Positions 7,235 through 8,407 of a stretch of DNA of 8,407 nucleotides are shown one piece after another (position 1 is the stretch's first letter; the number at the start of each line of letters is the position of its first letter). This stretch comes from Verrucomicrobia bacterium TMED56 (GTDB lineage Bacteria > Verrucomicrobiota > Verrucomicrobiia > Opitutales > Seribacteraceae). The position numbers and the translations under genes were made by a program. The notes below the pieces were generated by a model. That model saw nothing but the letters and a program-made list of their open reading frames with translations, had not been told where the DNA came from and did not search any database. Where the stretch lies: positions 1 through 8,407 of the forward strand of contig NHDJ01000073.1 of NCBI GenBank assembly GCA_002167265.1. Direction: 5' to 3'.

Positions 7235-7263
7235 GTGACCTAGATTTAAAAAATCTGTATTAT
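7235..7263 (+). promoter_or_regulatory. Candidate gpmA promoter with an internal dyad
   Basis: GTGACC (7235-7240, 4 of 6 to TTGACA) and TATTAT (7258-7263, 5 of 6 to TATAAT) are separated by 17 bases. Transcription would start near 7270, giving a leader of about 10 bases without a Shine-Dalgarno sequence. The spacer contains a perfect inverted repeat, AGATTT-AAA-AAATCT (7242-7256), placed where a bound repressor would block RNA polymerase. GATTTAA also occurs at 7225-7231 and 7243-7249, 18 bases apart. The promoter is moderately supported; the operator reading is speculative. Confidence 0.45.
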
Positions 7264-7279
7264 AGAAAACTTAAAAATT

Positions 7280-8026
7280 ATGCATAAATTAGTTTTACTT
7301 CGACATGGCGAAAGCCAATGGAATTTAGAAAACCGTTTTACCGGTTGGCACGATGTCAATTTGACAGAGCAGGGTGAACGCGAAGGCCGTGAAGCTGGTC
7401 GTTTGCTTAAAGCTGAAGGCTTTGCGTTTGATGTGGCTTACACATCCGTACTGACACGGGCGATCCGGACTCTCTGGCTTGCCCTGACTGAGATGGAGCA
7501 AGTATGGATTCCTGTCCATCGGGAATGGCGGCTGAATGAAAGGCACTATGGTGCTCTTCAGGGATTGAATAAAGCGGAAACCGCAGAAAAACATGGAGAT
7601 GAACAAGTGCTTGTTTGGCGAAGAAGTTACGATATTCCACCACCACCAATGTCTAAACAGGATGATGGATACGCGGGTAAGGATCGTCGTTATGACAATC
7701 TTGATGAAGAAAATCTTCCGTTAACAGAATGTTTGAAAGATACCGTGGCCCGTTTCCTTCCCCTGTGGGAAGATACCATTGCCCCACAAATTAAATCTGG
7801 AAAAAGTGTGATGATTGCTGCTCACGGAAATTCCCTGCGTGCTTTAATTAAATATCTCGACGGAGTTACTGAAGAAGAAATCATTGGCATGAATGTACCT
7901 ACTGGGATGCCACTTGTTTATGAACTGGATGAGAATTTAAAACCAATGAACCGGCAGTATCTTGGAGATCCCGAAAAAGTTGCCAAGGCAATGGAAGCAG
8001 TGGCCAACCAAGGCAAGGCCAAATAA
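7280..8026 (+). CDS. gpmA: 2,3-bisphosphoglycerate-dependent phosphoglycerate mutase
   Basis: GpmA interconverts 3-phosphoglycerate and 2-phosphoglycerate in glycolysis and gluconeogenesis, in the cytoplasm. The 248-residue length is the family norm (about 230-250). Catalytic features are intact: the [10 protein letters not shown] motif (6-15) with the phospho-accepting His9, [14 protein letters not shown] (19-32), [10 protein letters not shown] (55-64) with Arg60, [16 protein letters not shown] (83-98) with the proton-donor Glu87, the arginines of [12 protein letters not shown] (113-124), and AAHGNSLRA (180-188) with the second catalytic His182. [12 protein letters not shown] (205-216) and the lysine-rich tail are typical of the cofactor-dependent type, distinct from the GpmI enzyme. 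The ATG at 7280 puts the RHG motif at the normal distance from the N-terminus. No ribosome-binding site is visible. Its control region is shared with the divergent fxsA, and folE2 follows 52 bp downstream on the same strand. Confidence 0.97.
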   Translation: MHKLVLLRHGESQWNLENRFTGWHDVNLTEQGEREGREAGRLLKAEGFAFDVAYTSVLTRAIRTLWLALTEMEQVWIPVHREWRLNERHYGALQGLNKAETAEKHGDEQVLVWRRSYDIPPPPMSKQDDGYAGKDRRYDNLDEENLPLTECLKDTVARFLPLWEDTIAPQIKSGKSVMIAAHGNSLRALIKYLDGVTEEEIIGMNVPTGMPLVYELDENLKPMNRQYLGDPEKVAKAMEAVANQGKAK

Positions 8027-8043
8027 AAGTTCACACCTGGAAT

Positions 8044-8072
8044 TTGCCCTGCGAGATTAATATTGATATTTT
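8044..8072 (+). promoter_or_regulatory. Weak promoter candidate for folE2
   Basis: TTGCCC (8044-8049, 4 of 6) and TATTTT (8067-8072, 4 of 6) stand 17 bases apart in the gpmA-folE2 gap. The hexamer ends 6 bases before the folE2 ATG, which would place the transcript start at the start codon. There is no terminator hairpin after gpmA, so readthrough from gpmA is an equally good explanation. Confidence 0.25.
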
Positions 8073-8078
8073 AAGATC

Positions 8079-8407
8079 ATGGAAACCCCTTCTGATAAGC
8101 AGAATAAATTGAAACGTGAATACGATGATTCATTTGTGGTCACTCCTGAGTACCGCAATTCTTTACCAGATATTCAAAACTCCGGATCCGAAGGAATGGA
8201 GGGAGCTAAGGTTCCCATTCTACAGGTCGGAATTTCCGGATTTCGCTTACCCATGCAATTTGTAGGCCCGGATGGCGAGTCCCTAAATATAGAGACTAGA
8301 ATTACTGGAACCGTAAGTTTGGACGCTGATAAAAAAGGGATTAACATGTCTCGTATCATCCGTATTTTTTACGAGTACAAAGACGAGATGTTCTCCCCTG
8401 AAATTCT
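8079..8407 (+). CDS. folE2: GTP cyclohydrolase IB (FolE2), N-terminal part (runs off right edge)
   Basis: The frame opens at the ATG at 8079 and continues to the window edge, giving 109 residues plus two bases. FolE2 is a metal-dependent enzyme of the cytoplasm. It converts GTP to dihydroneopterin triphosphate, the first step of tetrahydrofolate synthesis, replacing the unrelated-looking type IA enzyme FolE. Recognition rests on LPDIQ (29-33), VPILQVGISGFRLPM (about 45-59), a strand TRITGTVSLD (about 73-82) and KGINMSRIIRIFYEY (86-100), which corresponds to the family's KGxHMSR segment. Here the usual His is Asn. The metal-binding Cys, His and Glu residues lie later in the family and are outside this window, so activity cannot be judged. 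No Shine-Dalgarno sequence precedes the ATG. In some bacteria folE2 is induced by zinc shortage, but no Zur-like palindrome was recognised here. Confidence 0.88.
   Translation, partial: METPSDKQNKLKREYDDSFVVTPEYRNSLPDIQNSGSEGMEGAKVPILQVGISGFRLPMQFVGPDGESLNIETRITGTVSLDADKKGINMSRIIRIFYEYKDEMFSPEI

Noticed and set aside
7325..7649. Two overlapping minus-strand frames inside gpmA
   Set aside because: Both are shadows of gpmA, whose catalytic residues are intact.
8174..8359. 61-codon minus-strand frame at the right end
   Set aside because: It is the complement of folE2 and has no family features.
1..8407. tRNA genes, CRISPR repeats, insertion sequences, attachment sites or a defence cassette
   Set aside because: No repeated spacer pattern, transposase motif, terminal inverted repeats or tRNA-like cloverleaf was noticed by eye. 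The genes present are core metabolism and membrane proteins.

Overview
The window looks like ordinary chromosome from a free-living Gram-negative bacterium with moderately low GC. The best guess is Verrucomicrobiota or a related PVC lineage. The main clue is the partial gene at the left edge: a secreted protein whose mature N-terminus carries the WPQWRGP motif common in PVC beta-propeller proteins. Clear Shine-Dalgarno sequences are scarce. The lineage is an inference from protein style, not a proven assignment.

Left block (1-6354, minus strand). Reading in the direction of transcription, the genes are a rhomboid intramembrane protease, valS (valyl-tRNA synthetase, 12-21 bp downstream depending on its start), a YjhG/YagF-type sugar-acid dehydratase after a gap of about 140 bp, and, 55 bp later, a secreted PQQ-like beta-propeller protein that runs off the left edge. 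The rhomboid-valS junction is tight enough for co-transcription. The gap after valS is AT-rich, contains one notable hairpin and shows no convincing promoter.

Middle (6355-7153). A short divergent gap separates the rhomboid gene from a plus-strand gene for an 84-residue protein I do not recognise. That gene converges with fxsA (minus strand, small membrane protein). The two stop codons are about 24 bp apart and a small hairpin overlaps the fxsA end.

Right block (7154-8407). A 126-bp divergent promoter region separates fxsA from gpmA (2,3-bisphosphoglycerate-dependent phosphoglycerate mutase, glycolysis). It is followed 52 bp later by folE2 (GTP cyclohydrolase IB, first step of folate and pterin synthesis), which runs off the right edge.

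The genes are mainly housekeeping: translation, glycolysis, folate synthesis and membrane proteolysis. The only accessory-looking metabolism is the sugar-acid dehydratase beside the secreted propeller protein. I found no mobile element, CRISPR array, tRNA, rRNA, phage gene or defence cassette, and no convincing new multi-gene system. The points most worth a second look are promoter-like hexamers placed so that several transcripts would start at or very near the start codon, a perfect dyad inside the gpmA promoter spacer, the unrecognised 84-residue protein and the large helical insert in the propeller protein.
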